Source: Methyloprofundus sp. (lineage in GTDB: Bacteria; Pseudomonadota; Gammaproteobacteria; Methylococcales; Methylomonadaceae). Taken from it: a stretch of DNA of 64,000 nt. Numbering within the stretch: the stretch's first letter is position 1; every line of letters begins with the position of its first letter. Below the pieces are notes generated by a model, which did no database searches, was not told the origin of the DNA, and saw nothing but the letters and a program-made list of their open reading frames with translations. The position numbers and the translations under genes are program-made. Location of the stretch: the NCBI GenBank assembly GCA_016592635.1, contig AP023240.1, positions 3,761,630-3,825,629 of the forward strand. The letters are read 5' to 3'. Of the stretch, positions 50,150-59,840 are shown piece by piece.

Positions 50150-51940
50150 ATGCGCGCCACTTCACAGCTAAAGAGTCTATTCATATGTATCCTGCTGGCA
50201 CTACCCTGCGAGATTAATGCGCAGCAACAGCAATTCCCTGCAGGCAATATAACGATTACCCAGATTCTCAATGCACCAGCGCACCCATACTATAATACTG
50301 CTCTTACTCAACACGAACGCCACTCATTACAAAGCCTATACCAACTCAATCTAAATCAATTACTGTGGTTTAATACTGATCATCCTATCAATAGTATCAA
50401 TCAATTATTAGCGCTATTTAGCCAAGCACCGACCCATGGCCTGAATAGTAGCGACTATGCGACTGAACTACTCACTAAGCACTGGCACACCTTACAACAA
50501 AGCACCCCCAGTTTCTATGAGTTTGCAGTATTTGACAATGCCTTAAGTTTATCTTTGCTACGTTATTTACATGATTTGCATTATGGTAGGGTTGACCCAC
50601 AGCAACTAGGCTTCCATTTGCCTTACAAAAAAACAAGCAGCTTTAGCAGACTCATTTTTAATGCCGTGCAAACCAACTCACTTAATGCCCTGATTGCTGA
50701 TAATGAGCCTAAACTCATTCCTTATCAACAATTAAAGGTTGCCCTCGCAAAATACCGCCGCCTAAATCAGCACTTTATTAAACAACCATTTTTTCATTTT
50801 GAACAATCTCTTCGCCCAGGTGACTGGTCTACCCAAATCAATGCCTTAGAACATTACTTAGATGCATTTAATACTGATCTAGAACATACGATAGCTCCAC
50901 CACAGCCACAAAATAACACTTATACTGAGAGTATGGTCAGAAAAATTCGCCACTTCCAAACAGCGCATGGCCTGCAGAGTGATGGCATTATTGGCAAACA
51001 AACACTTGCAGCCATAAACACGCCTATCAGCCAACGTATTGCGCAAATAGAACTAGCCATGGAACGCTTACGCTGGCTACCTGACGAATACCAAGGGTCA
51101 GTTATTCTGGTCAATATCCCCGCGTTTCAATTATGGGCTTATAACTCGGCAGAACCACAAGATAAGGTGCTGACCATGAGTGTTATTGTCGGCAAGGCCA
51201 AAGCAAAAAATGAAGAGCCTGAGACAGAAACTATCTTACAAACCCCCGTGTTTGCAGCAAAGCTCAATTACCTAGTATTTAGTCCTTACTGGAATATCCC
51301 TAAAAGTATTTTAAACAAAGAAATTCTACCGCTATTGGAGAAAAACCCTGATTACTTAGAGCGCAATAACATGGAAATCGTGGCACGTTTCGCACATAAT
51401 GCGACAGTACACCCCGCCAATGCTGAAAACATAGCACGCTTATATACTGACGAATTAAAATTAAGGCAACGCCCGAGTGCACGTAACGCCTTGGGGCGAC
51501 TTAAATTTATTTTCCCCAATAACTATAAAGTCTATTTGCACGACACCCCTGCACGCAGGTTATTTAATCGTACTAAGCGTGATTTTAGTCACGGCTGTGT
51601 ACGGGTTGCCAACCCGCAAGCATTAGCGCAATTTGTATTAGATAATCAACCTGAATGGGATGGGAAAACAATTAAAGAGGCTATGCGAGCAGATGCACCC
51701 ATTATTGCCAGTGTTAACAAGAAAATACCTGTCCTCATTTTTTATACGACTGCATTAGTCAATAAAATGGGACTTTCTTTTTATCCAGACATCTATGGGC
51801 ACGACCCAGCACTACAAGCTGCACTGAGTATGCGTAGTCAAAATTTGGCTAAAGCGGTATTATTACCAACGACGGACACGACCAGTATCAATATGCACAA
51901 AGTTGGAACGAGTGTAAAGCCCGACACCGCCACGCGCTAA
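50150..51940 (+). CDS. ldtD: L,D-transpeptidase, YcbB (LdtD) family
   Basis: This periplasmic enzyme forms 3-3 cross-links in peptidoglycan. It has 596 residues with a signal peptide (1-24), an N-terminal scaffold domain (about 35-235), a peptidoglycan-binding domain with TESMVRKIRHFQTAHGLQSDGIIGKQTLAAIN (about 262-292), and an L,D-transpeptidase domain from about 320. The catalytic motif is FSHGCVRV with Cys, and KVYLHDTPA supplies the His region. The gene converges with the MepK-like gene and their coding regions overlap by 78 bases at the 3' ends. In E. coli the homologues (ycbB, ycbK) are neighbours in tandem. Confidence 0.93.
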   Translation: MRATSQLKSLFICILLALPCEINAQQQQFPAGNITITQILNAPAHPYYNTALTQHERHSLQSLYQLNLNQLLWFNTDHPINSINQLLALFSQAPTHGLNSSDYATELLTKHWHTLQQSTPSFYEFAVFDNALSLSLLRYLHDLHYGRVDPQQLGFHLPYKKTSSFSRLIFNAVQTNSLNALIADNEPKLIPYQQLKVALAKYRRLNQHFIKQPFFHFEQSLRPGDWSTQINALEHYLDAFNTDLEHTIAPPQPQNNTYTESMVRKIRHFQTAHGLQSDGIIGKQTLAAINTPISQRIAQIELAMERLRWLPDEYQGSVILVNIPAFQLWAYNSAEPQDKVLTMSVIVGKAKAKNEEPETETILQTPVFAAKLNYLVFSPYWNIPKSILNKEILPLLEKNPDYLERNNMEIVARFAHNATVHPANAENIARLYTDELKLRQRPSARNALGRLKFIFPNNYKVYLHDTPARRLFNRTKRDFSHGCVRVANPQALAQFVLDNQPEWDGKTIKEAMRADAPIIASVNKKIPVLIFYTTALVNKMGLSFYPDIYGHDPALQAALSMRSQNLAKAVLLPTTDTTSINMHKVGTSVKPDTATR

Positions 51941-52417
51941 ACTCAGCGCAGCGGCCTGAATAGTTTGTGCCTCAATACCAGAAACACGAATATCAATTGC
52001 CTTACCTTGCATATGCAAACTTTTACTAGCAACTCCTTTGCTCTTTCCATGTAAGGCCGCATTAGTTTTTGGCGAACGATAACCTGAAATAACCTGAAAA
52101 GGTTGCTCAGTACCGAGTACTGTTTTCAAGTCATAAAGCAAATCCATTAACAAAGGATCCATCACTGAGACATCACCTGTCCTATGATCACGTAGTAAAT
52201 AATTAATGTCCTGCAAAGCCTCAGCAACATAATTACCCTGCTCAAAATAACTCAGTGATACTTTTTCTTCTGTGTGCAGGTTATACAAACTTAAACCTTT
52301 CGTCTCAACAGGTTTAATGCCTGCAAAAACGTTTTGTGGCAAACTAGCCGCCACAACCATGCCAGCAGCATGGCTTAAGAATTTACGACGAGTTATATTT
52401 TTTACTACAGTATTCAT
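51863..52417 (-). CDS. mepK: DUF882/MepK-like (YcbK) murein DD/LD-endopeptidase
   Basis: This 184-residue zinc peptidase of the YcbK family cleaves peptidoglycan cross-links. A twin-arginine signal (ITRRKFLSHAAGMVVAASL) suggests Tat export. The zinc and catalytic residues of the M15-like fold are present: SGYRSPKTN, SKSLHMQGKAIDIRVSG (His and Asp ligands) and SNFVHIDTGRVRRW (last His). It converges with the ldtD-like gene and their 3' ends overlap by 78 bases, a complementary tail that could couple their expression. MepK in E. coli prefers the 3-3 links made by LdtD. Confidence 0.91.
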   Translation of the reverse strand: MNTVVKNITRRKFLSHAAGMVVAASLPQNVFAGIKPVETKGLSLYNLHTEEKVSLSYFEQGNYVAEALQDINYLLRDHRTGDVSVMDPLLMDLLYDLKTVLGTEQPFQVISGYRSPKTNAALHGKSKGVASKSLHMQGKAIDIRVSGIEAQTIQAAALSLARGGVGLYTRSNFVHIDTGRVRRW

Positions 52418-52572
52418 GTTCAGTGATTGTTATCAATTAGATTGGTGTACAGACACCCTTAGTTACAAAAAGTTGCACCTTAACTCATATATTCTAACGC
52501 ATTTGTTGTTTAAAACAGCATATTTTGATAGTCTTTGACATAGTCCACACTCTTCAAAGTCACAACCCCCCG

Positions 52573-55500
52573 TTATAACTTGCTCTGCCCTGCTTTACAC
52601 TCCTGCTCAAATTGTTCAGCTGGTACCGGGCGACAAAAATAATAGCCTTGGTATTTTTCACAGCCCTTTGCTTGTAAAAACTGTATTTGCGCCTCGGTTT
52701 CTACTCCTTCAGCAATAACATCCAAATTTAATTTATGTGCTAAAGCAATAATCGTCTCAACAATCACCGCATCAGATACATCACTACTAATATCACGCAC
52801 AAAACTTTGATCTATTTTTAATTGAGTTAATGGCATCTGTTTTAAATACGCCAACGATGAATAGCCCGTACCAAAATCATCAATAGAAATGGCAATCCCC
52901 ATTGCTTGAATCTCTCGCATTTTAGCCACCGTATCGGCAATATCATCAATTACGATGCCTTCCGTCAGTTCCAGCATTAAGTACTTGGCTTCAATGCCAG
53001 CAGCTGTGATTGCCTTCCTTACCTGAGCAACAAAATCATCCTGCCTAAACTGTCGTGGACTAATATTAATGGCTATATGCTCAAAGTAAAGCTCTGCTTG
53101 CTGCCAAACCTTAATTTGCTGACAAACACTTATTAACACCCAAGCACCAATTTCAACAATGAGCTTACTTTCTTCGGCAATGGGAATAAATTCAGCAGGA
53201 GAAACCAGCCCTTTACCAGGCAACTCCCAACGCAGCAATGCCTCCGCACTTAGCACCTTGCCTGACACATCAACTTGCCCTTGATAGTACACTACAAACT
53301 GTTGTTGGGTCATTGCCACACGCAACTGTCTTTCCAGTGCTATTTTGTTATTATATTCAGCCTGCATCTGCGCACTAAAAAAACTAACCTGGTTACGCCC
53401 TAATTGCTTAGAACGATACATTGCGGTATCTGCCTGCTCCAAAATTTCTTCAGGTTGGTCTATTGCATCAGGAAAAACAGCTACACCAAGACTGGTAGAA
53501 AACTGCTGTATATTTCCTGCCAAGTCTATCGGCTCATTAATAACTTGTCGTATTTTCTCAGCAACCAAAGCGGCATGTTCAATAGCCTCCGGCAAACTCT
53601 TATCATGCTCGGCAATTAATACTACAAATTCATCTCCCCCTAGGCGGCATGCCGTGTCCTCCTTCCTGATAACACAAGTAATACGCTTAGCAATCTGAAT
53701 TAATAGTTCATCACCAATTTGATGTCCCAACGTATCATTAATTGTTTTAAAACGATCTAAATCCATAAAAATAAGGATTCCAAACGTTTTATGTCGCTTA
53801 GCATTGACAACAGCCTGATCTAAGCGATCTAATAATAATCGTCTGTTGGGCAAACTGGTTAAGGGATCAAAAAATGCCAGCTTCTTAACCTCCTCTTCAC
53901 TCGCCTTCTGCTGGCTAATATCTGAAAAAATGCCCACATAATGGGTAATCTGCAAACCATCATATACCGCAGTAATGGTCAACCTCTCCGGATAAATCCC
54001 CCCATTTTTGCGTTTATTCCACAGCTCACCAGTCCAGCCTCCCTTCTCTGTCAAAGCTGCATACATTGCCACAAAAAAATCTTTATCATGCCTGCCAGAA
54101 CTTAATATTCGAGGATTTTTACCCAAAACCTCCGCAGCAGTATATCCCGTAATATCAACAAACGCCTGATTGACGCGCAATATGGTATTGTTGGCATCTG
54201 TAATCATGACCGCCTCATGTGATTGAAAAGTACTTGCAGCAATCCTCAATTCGTCCTCTGCCTGCTTCCTCTCAATAGTAATCGCCGTTAAATCAGCAAT
54301 ACGCTTGATAAACTGCAAACCTTCCAAGGCAGGTTTCTTTGGTTCTCGGTAGTACATAGCCAAAGTGCCAAGCACCTTGCCACTTGCCGACATAAGGGGT
54401 TCAGACCAACAAGCAAACACGCCGGCCTGTCGCGCAAGTTCTTTAAAATCTGTCCAATAAGGATGACTCATAATATCTTCGACGATAACTTGCTCAGCAC
54501 TATAGGCAGCCGTACCACATGACCCTATTCCATCACCAATAGCCACGCCATCAATGGCGGCAATATAAAAATCAGGTAAACTAAGTGCTGCTCCATGCCT
54601 TAAATGCTTGCCTGTTTCATCCAACAAGAGAATTGAACAGATGACCTCCTTATCCAACTCCTCAACTGCCGCTACAATTTTGGTCAAGATAGCCGTAAAC
54701 TCCTCGCCCTTGGCTAACAACTCTAAAATTTCACTACGCGATTTTTGCTCCGCTTGTAGTTTTTGCCTTAACAAGCCTTCCTGTTTAAGTAATTTATTAG
54801 CTGTACTTAAGTCTTTAGTCTTGAGCTCCACCTGCTCGCTAATATGCGCTGTTCTACCTGTCAACACCAACAAACCAATTGCGGCAAAACTGGTCAACAT
54901 CAAACCACCAAGCAATGTCCACCAGACATGCCACGAAGTTTGACTAGCCATAAATTCGGCAGAAGGTCGATATGTTATCTGCCACTGACCTCCCGCTGTT
55001 TTTACAACTTGGCGGGACTGTAAAGAAACAAATGAAATACTATCCGCTATTCCATTGGAAAAATTGCTATAAAAAACTTCTTGTTGATCTTTGATTTCTA
55101 TTAATAGCTGATTATTAGACAATGCTGACAATGCCTCTGTCTTATAATCCTCTAAAACAAACACTACTGCTACTATGCCAAGTAAATGTTGTGTTCGTTC
55201 CAGTTCAGTTTGTAACGAAACATTTTTGACATAAACGGGAGCATAAATAATAGAAGTTACACGATAATGCTCTTCATCCTGAATTAAATGTATCAGTCCG
55301 GAAAAAGATGCTTCACCTGTGCGTGTCGCTTGTAGCACCGTTTTCAATGCCAACTTATTTTGACTAATATCATAGCCTAATGCACGCTCATTTCCTTGCA
55401 AAGGCTCAATATATTTTATTGGAAAGCGAGCGATATTCCCTACAGAGATGGGCAAATCAGGCTGATCTAAAACCCGGGGAATCCACTCGATGGCAATAAT

Positions 55501-56334
55501 ATCAGGATGGTGCTGCAAGTTTGAGCCTGCAACTACCTGAAATCCTGTCGCAGAAACATAGTCACTCGCATCAAAGTAAGCTTTCATATTCTCAGCAATA
55601 TGCTTATGCGTCAGCATTTCTCGCTCAATTGCCTCTTGTACTCGCTCAACGCGATGCTTAAATAAAGCCTGTATCCGTATAGATTCTTGCTCAGTTGAAT
55701 AAGAAAACACCAGCACCAAAACTAATAGCAAAAACAATAGTGGGTTAGCAACCGTTTGCCGCCGTGGCTGCCAAACAGTTTGCTCTTGCGCAAAAAAACA
55801 GAGCAGTATCGGGGTAAAAATAAGCACGCCCACCATATCACCAACCCACCAAGTAACCCAAGCCAAAAGGAAATCACTCGCCGAAATAATGCCTTCAATA
55901 TAGAATAAGCTAATACATAAGGTAGGAGCGAGCATACAGCTCAGCACAGCTCCATAAAGAAAGAATAATGCAATTTGCGAAAAATCTAGTAATACATCGA
56001 ACTGTCTTACCAAATGTTTAATTAAAAATGCCCCTAAAATAGCTTGCGCTGTGGAGGCAACAGCTTTGTAGCTGGTAATAAAAAAATTATTGACCAGAAC
56101 ATCAAGATGAAAGCTATCAAAACTAACATACACTTGCGCAAAAAAAACACCTATCAATAAGCCAAAAACTACACGTTTGCCATAGATAAGCATGACCGCC
56201 AAGGCCACTCCGGCAGCAGGCCAGACAGGTGAAGAATTGCTCGGTTCAGTTGCTAATAAAGAACCTACTACACCACTCATAAAGTAAGCAAGCGCAACTA
56301 AGGAGTTTAGTAAAAATCTTTGGGCAATTGGCAT
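52573..56334 (-). CDS. MASE1-CHASE-GAF-PAS-GGDEF-EAL cyclic-di-GMP protein
   Basis: This 1253-residue inner-membrane signalling protein has a MASE1 membrane domain (about residues 5-210, eight or so helices), a CHASE periplasmic sensor (about 225-450), a final helix, GAF (about 530-670), PAS (about 680-800), GGDEF (about 820-980) and EAL (about 990-1245) domains. The cyclase motif is LGGDEF, preceded by an RxxD inhibitory site (RKED five residues before it). The EAL part keeps AEALLRW, NISPRQF, IDDFGTGYSS and AEGVETEAQ, so both synthesis and breakdown of c-di-GMP look possible. It starts at the ATG at 56334. It is a single-gene unit. Confidence 0.93.
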   Translation of the reverse strand: MPIAQRFLLNSLVALAYFMSGVVGSLLATEPSNSSPVWPAAGVALAVMLIYGKRVVFGLLIGVFFAQVYVSFDSFHLDVLVNNFFITSYKAVASTAQAILGAFLIKHLVRQFDVLLDFSQIALFFLYGAVLSCMLAPTLCISLFYIEGIISASDFLLAWVTWWVGDMVGVLIFTPILLCFFAQEQTVWQPRRQTVANPLLFLLLVLVLVFSYSTEQESIRIQALFKHRVERVQEAIEREMLTHKHIAENMKAYFDASDYVSATGFQVVAGSNLQHHPDIIAIEWIPRVLDQPDLPISVGNIARFPIKYIEPLQGNERALGYDISQNKLALKTVLQATRTGEASFSGLIHLIQDEEHYRVTSIIYAPVYVKNVSLQTELERTQHLLGIVAVVFVLEDYKTEALSALSNNQLLIEIKDQQEVFYSNFSNGIADSISFVSLQSRQVVKTAGGQWQITYRPSAEFMASQTSWHVWWTLLGGLMLTSFAAIGLLVLTGRTAHISEQVELKTKDLSTANKLLKQEGLLRQKLQAEQKSRSEILELLAKGEEFTAILTKIVAAVEELDKEVICSILLLDETGKHLRHGAALSLPDFYIAAIDGVAIGDGIGSCGTAAYSAEQVIVEDIMSHPYWTDFKELARQAGVFACWSEPLMSASGKVLGTLAMYYREPKKPALEGLQFIKRIADLTAITIERKQAEDELRIAASTFQSHEAVMITDANNTILRVNQAFVDITGYTAAEVLGKNPRILSSGRHDKDFFVAMYAALTEKGGWTGELWNKRKNGGIYPERLTITAVYDGLQITHYVGIFSDISQQKASEEEVKKLAFFDPLTSLPNRRLLLDRLDQAVVNAKRHKTFGILIFMDLDRFKTINDTLGHQIGDELLIQIAKRITCVIRKEDTACRLGGDEFVVLIAEHDKSLPEAIEHAALVAEKIRQVINEPIDLAGNIQQFSTSLGVAVFPDAIDQPEEILEQADTAMYRSKQLGRNQVSFFSAQMQAEYNNKIALERQLRVAMTQQQFVVYYQGQVDVSGKVLSAEALLRWELPGKGLVSPAEFIPIAEESKLIVEIGAWVLISVCQQIKVWQQAELYFEHIAINISPRQFRQDDFVAQVRKAITAAGIEAKYLMLELTEGIVIDDIADTVAKMREIQAMGIAISIDDFGTGYSSLAYLKQMPLTQLKIDQSFVRDISSDVSDAVIVETIIALAHKLNLDVIAEGVETEAQIQFLQAKGCEKYQGYYFCRPVPAEQFEQECKAGQSKL

Positions 56335-56475
56335 GAGAAATTCTATAAGCAACAATAATATCGATTATAGTCCTATTAATCATAAATAACGATTTTAAAA
56401 CCTAACATAAAACTAACATTATATCTGTACTGCAAACAGATACATCAATGTGATTACAGGGATAAATTTACAGTT

Positions 56476-56781
56476 TCAAATACAGCCACTTTCCAATACA
56501 GGCAACACCCAATACTGTATCCCGGAACCTGCGAAGCAATGTTTTAATTGCTTTAGCAAGCTACTTAATTGCTGTTGCGATATATACATTTGGAAGCGGA
56601 TTTGCTTTTGCCTGCCCGTTACTTGTTCGGCTAACGACAAGTCTTTATGGTCGCTGGTGTGTGCATACACAGCCAAGCTACTAAAGCCATCAGCAACATC
56701 GACCGAAAGCAAGCAATCAACAACAGCCTCTTCTAATATAGGTGGTGCATTAATGGTTACCAAATATTCTTGCTCATTCAT
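56476..56781 (-). CDS. DUF3240 family protein
   Basis: This 101-residue soluble protein of the DUF3240 family is usually found at the 3' end of CzcCBA-type operons. The pattern LVTINAPPILEEAVVDCLL ... FSSLAVYAHTSDHKDLSLAEQVTGRQKQIRFQMY is characteristic, and the fold is expected to resemble a PII-like signalling protein, so it may regulate the pump. It begins 2 bases after the end of czcA, with AGGAG 6 bases before the ATG inside the czcA tail. Confidence 0.88.
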   Translation of the reverse strand: MNEQEYLVTINAPPILEEAVVDCLLSVDVADGFSSLAVYAHTSDHKDLSLAEQVTGRQKQIRFQMYISQQQLSSLLKQLKHCFAGSGIQYWVLPVLESGCI

Positions 56782-56783
56782 AC

Positions 56784-59700
56784 TTACTCCTGCGGGGCTT
56801 CCCCAAATATTTTATATAAAATCGGCAATAAAATTAGTGTTAAAAATGTTGAAGAGACTAAGCCACCAATCACGACTATCGCTAATGGCTTCTGAATTTC
56901 AGAGCCTGGCCCTGTTGCGTACAGCATGGGCAACAAACCAAAAGCAGTTAAGCTTGCGGTCATCAAAATTGGCCGTAAACGCCGTTCTGAGCCGACAACG
57001 ATCACATCGGTCATTGCCATGCCCGTGGCACGTAACTGGTTAAAATAACTAAGCAATACCACGCTATTGGGCACCGCAATACCTAATAGAGCAATAAAAC
57101 CAATTGAAGCAGGCACAGATAAATACCCACCTGATAGCCATAAGGCAAAAACACCGCCGATCATTGCTAAAGGAATATTGGAAAATACTAAAGTTGCTTG
57201 CCGAAGCGAACCAAAGGTTGTAAATAGCAGTAAATAGATCAGCAATAATGATACAGGAACCACAACAGCCAAACGCGCCGCAGCACGTTGCTGATTTTCA
57301 AATTGACCGCCCCACTGTAATAAATAGCCTGCTGGTAATTGCACTTGCTGATTTACCCGCTGCTTGGCTTCATCAACAAAACCCACTAAATCACGCCCTT
57401 CCACATTACTGCGCACCACCACAAAGCGCTGACTAAACTCACGCTGAATGGAGACCATACCGTCTACTTTTTCCAACTTAGCGACACTAGAGAGTGGCAC
57501 TCGCCCACCTCTAGGTAAGGTAATTTGCAAATTTTCAAAGTTGGCACTATTACTATTACCCTTCACTACCAAAGGTGTGCGACGTATGCCTTCTTGAATA
57601 ATACCTACGGTTATGCCTTCTATTTGTGCACGTAATATTTTTTCTATTTGTTCAATATCTAAACCTAAGCGCCCTGCTGCCAACCGATCTATTGTTAATT
57701 GCAAATACTGCATGCCTTCATTTTGACTGGTAAAGACATCACTTGCACCCCGCACCGTTTTTAAGACTGTTTCAATTTCTGCTGCCTTGCTGTTTAATAA
57801 GTCCAAATTAGTACCAAATAATTTCACGGCAACATCACCCCGGGTACCAGTCAACATTTCTGAAACTCGCATTTCTATCGGCTGGGTAAAGCTATAGGCG
57901 ACTCCTGGTGTACCTGCCATCACTACTCGTATTGCGTCTATCAACTCCTCTTTAGTTTGCATGCGCCATTGATCTTTAGGTTTTAGCTCTAAAAAAGTGT
58001 CAGTGTCATTGAGACTCATGGGGTCTAGGCCCAACTCATCGGAACCTACGCGTGCAATAATATTTTTTACTTCAGGGACATGTTTTAAAATATTTTTCTG
58101 CACTCGCATATCGAGTGCCACCGAATCTTCCAAGGTTATAGAAGGTAACTTTTCTAGTTGCAATACAATATCGCCCTCATCCATAGTCGGCATAAAAGTA
58201 CTTCCAATTTGCATGAAAATAACCATCGTTAGCAGTAGCATAGCAGCCGCTGTTACAAATACTTTTTTACTATGTGCGATACTCCATTTAAGTATTGGAA
58301 TATACAGTTTGCGTAATTGTCGTGCCAACCAAGGCTCTTCTAGAGCGCCATATTGTAGTAAATAGGAAGCAAATACGGGAATTACAGTTAATGACAACAC
58401 TAAAGACCCTGCCAAGGCAAACACAATTGTTAGTGCTACTGGGGTAAATAACTTGCCTTCCAAGCCTTGCAAAGCCAGTAAAGGTAAAAATACGATAATG
58501 ATGATTAAACTACCTGCAATAACAGGTGCTGCCACTTCTCGTGTCGCCCGATAAATTATATGTAAGCGTGGTAAACGTGCCGATTTTTCTTTATGTGCAA
58601 ACTGGCTCAAAACATTTTCCACCACTACCACTGCCGCATCGACCAGCATGCCAATGGCAATTGCCAAGCCGCCTAAACTCATTAAATTTGCCGACATATT
58701 CATGGTGCGCATTAAAATAAAAGTCACTAACGCTGCAAGAGGTAATACTAAAGCCACTACTAAGGCGGCACGTAAATTACCTAAAAATAACACCAATAAA
58801 ACAATCACCAAGCCTATCGCTTGTAATAAGGCGTTAGTGACCGAGGAAAGCGCTGAATTAACCAAATCACCACGATTATAAAAAACTTCCAAGGTAACGC
58901 CCGCTGGTAAACTGCTGCTTAATTCAGCAAGTTTTTGTTCTATATCCGCAACTGTCTGCCCTGCATTCGCACCACGCAAGCTAAGTACCAAGCCTTCAAC
59001 AACTTCACCTTTGCCATTTTTGCTCACTGCACCATAACGTGTTAATGAACCCAACTTTACTTCAGCAATATCACTCACCATAATAGGAATATTATTACTA
59101 TTGCCTACCACAATGGCCGCCACATCAGCTAAAGTTTTCACGCGCCCCTCGGCACGTACTAATAATGCTTCTTCACCTTCATTTAAACGCCCAGCACCAT
59201 CATTACGATTATTACGTTGCAACGTATTGATCAATTGCTGCATGCTTATATTTCTAGCGGTCATCAGTTCATTATTAGGCACCACCACAAAAGTTTTGAC
59301 TAAGCCACCTAAACTATTAACATCAGCAACCCCAGTTATCGTACGTAATGCAGGACGAATAACCCAATCTAATAAACTGCGCCTTTCGCTCAGGCTTAAA
59401 TCGCCCCCCTCAATCGTAAACATAAACATTTCACCTAAGGGGGTTGTCATCGGCGCAATGCCGCCTTGCACACCAGCAGGTAAATCAGCCCATACAGCAT
59501 TCAAGCGCTCCGCTATTTGTTGCCTGGCCCAATAAATATCTGTGCCTTCGGCAAAGTCGATGGTAATATCAGTCAATGAATACTTGGCAATTGAGCGCAA
59601 CATGGTTTGCTGCGGGATACCTAATAACTCAACTTCGATAGGTGCGGTAATACGTGCCTCTACTTCTTCAGGCGGCATGCCAGAGGCTTTGACGATCACT

Positions 59701-59840
59701 TTAACTTGTGTGGGTGACACGTCAGGAAAAGCATCAATAGGAATTTGTTTAAAGGCAGTGTACCCACCACCGATCAATAACACCGTCAGCAGTAGCATTA
59801 ACAAGCGCTGCGTTAAGGCAAAGCGAATTAAAGCAGCCAT
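56784..59840 (-). CDS. czcA: CzcA-family heavy-metal RND efflux pump
   Basis: This inner-membrane proton antiporter has 1018 residues. Twelve transmembrane segments and two large periplasmic loops follow the HME-RND plan. Family marks are IPIDAFPDVSPTQVKV, TDIYWARQQIAERLN and the fourth-helix motif AIGMLVDAAVVVVEN. The last differs from the DFGxxVDGAV form of CzcA proper and the AIGAMVDAA form of CusA, so the metal (cobalt, nickel, zinc or cadmium) cannot be fixed. It lies in the operon czcC-czcB-czcA-DUF3240; its ATG overlaps the czcB stop by one base. Confidence 0.9.
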   Translation of the reverse strand: MAALIRFALTQRLLMLLLTVLLIGGGYTAFKQIPIDAFPDVSPTQVKVIVKASGMPPEEVEARITAPIEVELLGIPQQTMLRSIAKYSLTDITIDFAEGTDIYWARQQIAERLNAVWADLPAGVQGGIAPMTTPLGEMFMFTIEGGDLSLSERRSLLDWVIRPALRTITGVADVNSLGGLVKTFVVVPNNELMTARNISMQQLINTLQRNNRNDGAGRLNEGEEALLVRAEGRVKTLADVAAIVVGNSNNIPIMVSDIAEVKLGSLTRYGAVSKNGKGEVVEGLVLSLRGANAGQTVADIEQKLAELSSSLPAGVTLEVFYNRGDLVNSALSSVTNALLQAIGLVIVLLVLFLGNLRAALVVALVLPLAALVTFILMRTMNMSANLMSLGGLAIAIGMLVDAAVVVVENVLSQFAHKEKSARLPRLHIIYRATREVAAPVIAGSLIIIIVFLPLLALQGLEGKLFTPVALTIVFALAGSLVLSLTVIPVFASYLLQYGALEEPWLARQLRKLYIPILKWSIAHSKKVFVTAAAMLLLTMVIFMQIGSTFMPTMDEGDIVLQLEKLPSITLEDSVALDMRVQKNILKHVPEVKNIIARVGSDELGLDPMSLNDTDTFLELKPKDQWRMQTKEELIDAIRVVMAGTPGVAYSFTQPIEMRVSEMLTGTRGDVAVKLFGTNLDLLNSKAAEIETVLKTVRGASDVFTSQNEGMQYLQLTIDRLAAGRLGLDIEQIEKILRAQIEGITVGIIQEGIRRTPLVVKGNSNSANFENLQITLPRGGRVPLSSVAKLEKVDGMVSIQREFSQRFVVVRSNVEGRDLVGFVDEAKQRVNQQVQLPAGYLLQWGGQFENQQRAAARLAVVVPVSLLLIYLLLFTTFGSLRQATLVFSNIPLAMIGGVFALWLSGGYLSVPASIGFIALLGIAVPNSVVLLSYFNQLRATGMAMTDVIVVGSERRLRPILMTASLTAFGLLPMLYATGPGSEIQKPLAIVVIGGLVSSTFLTLILLPILYKIFGEAPQE

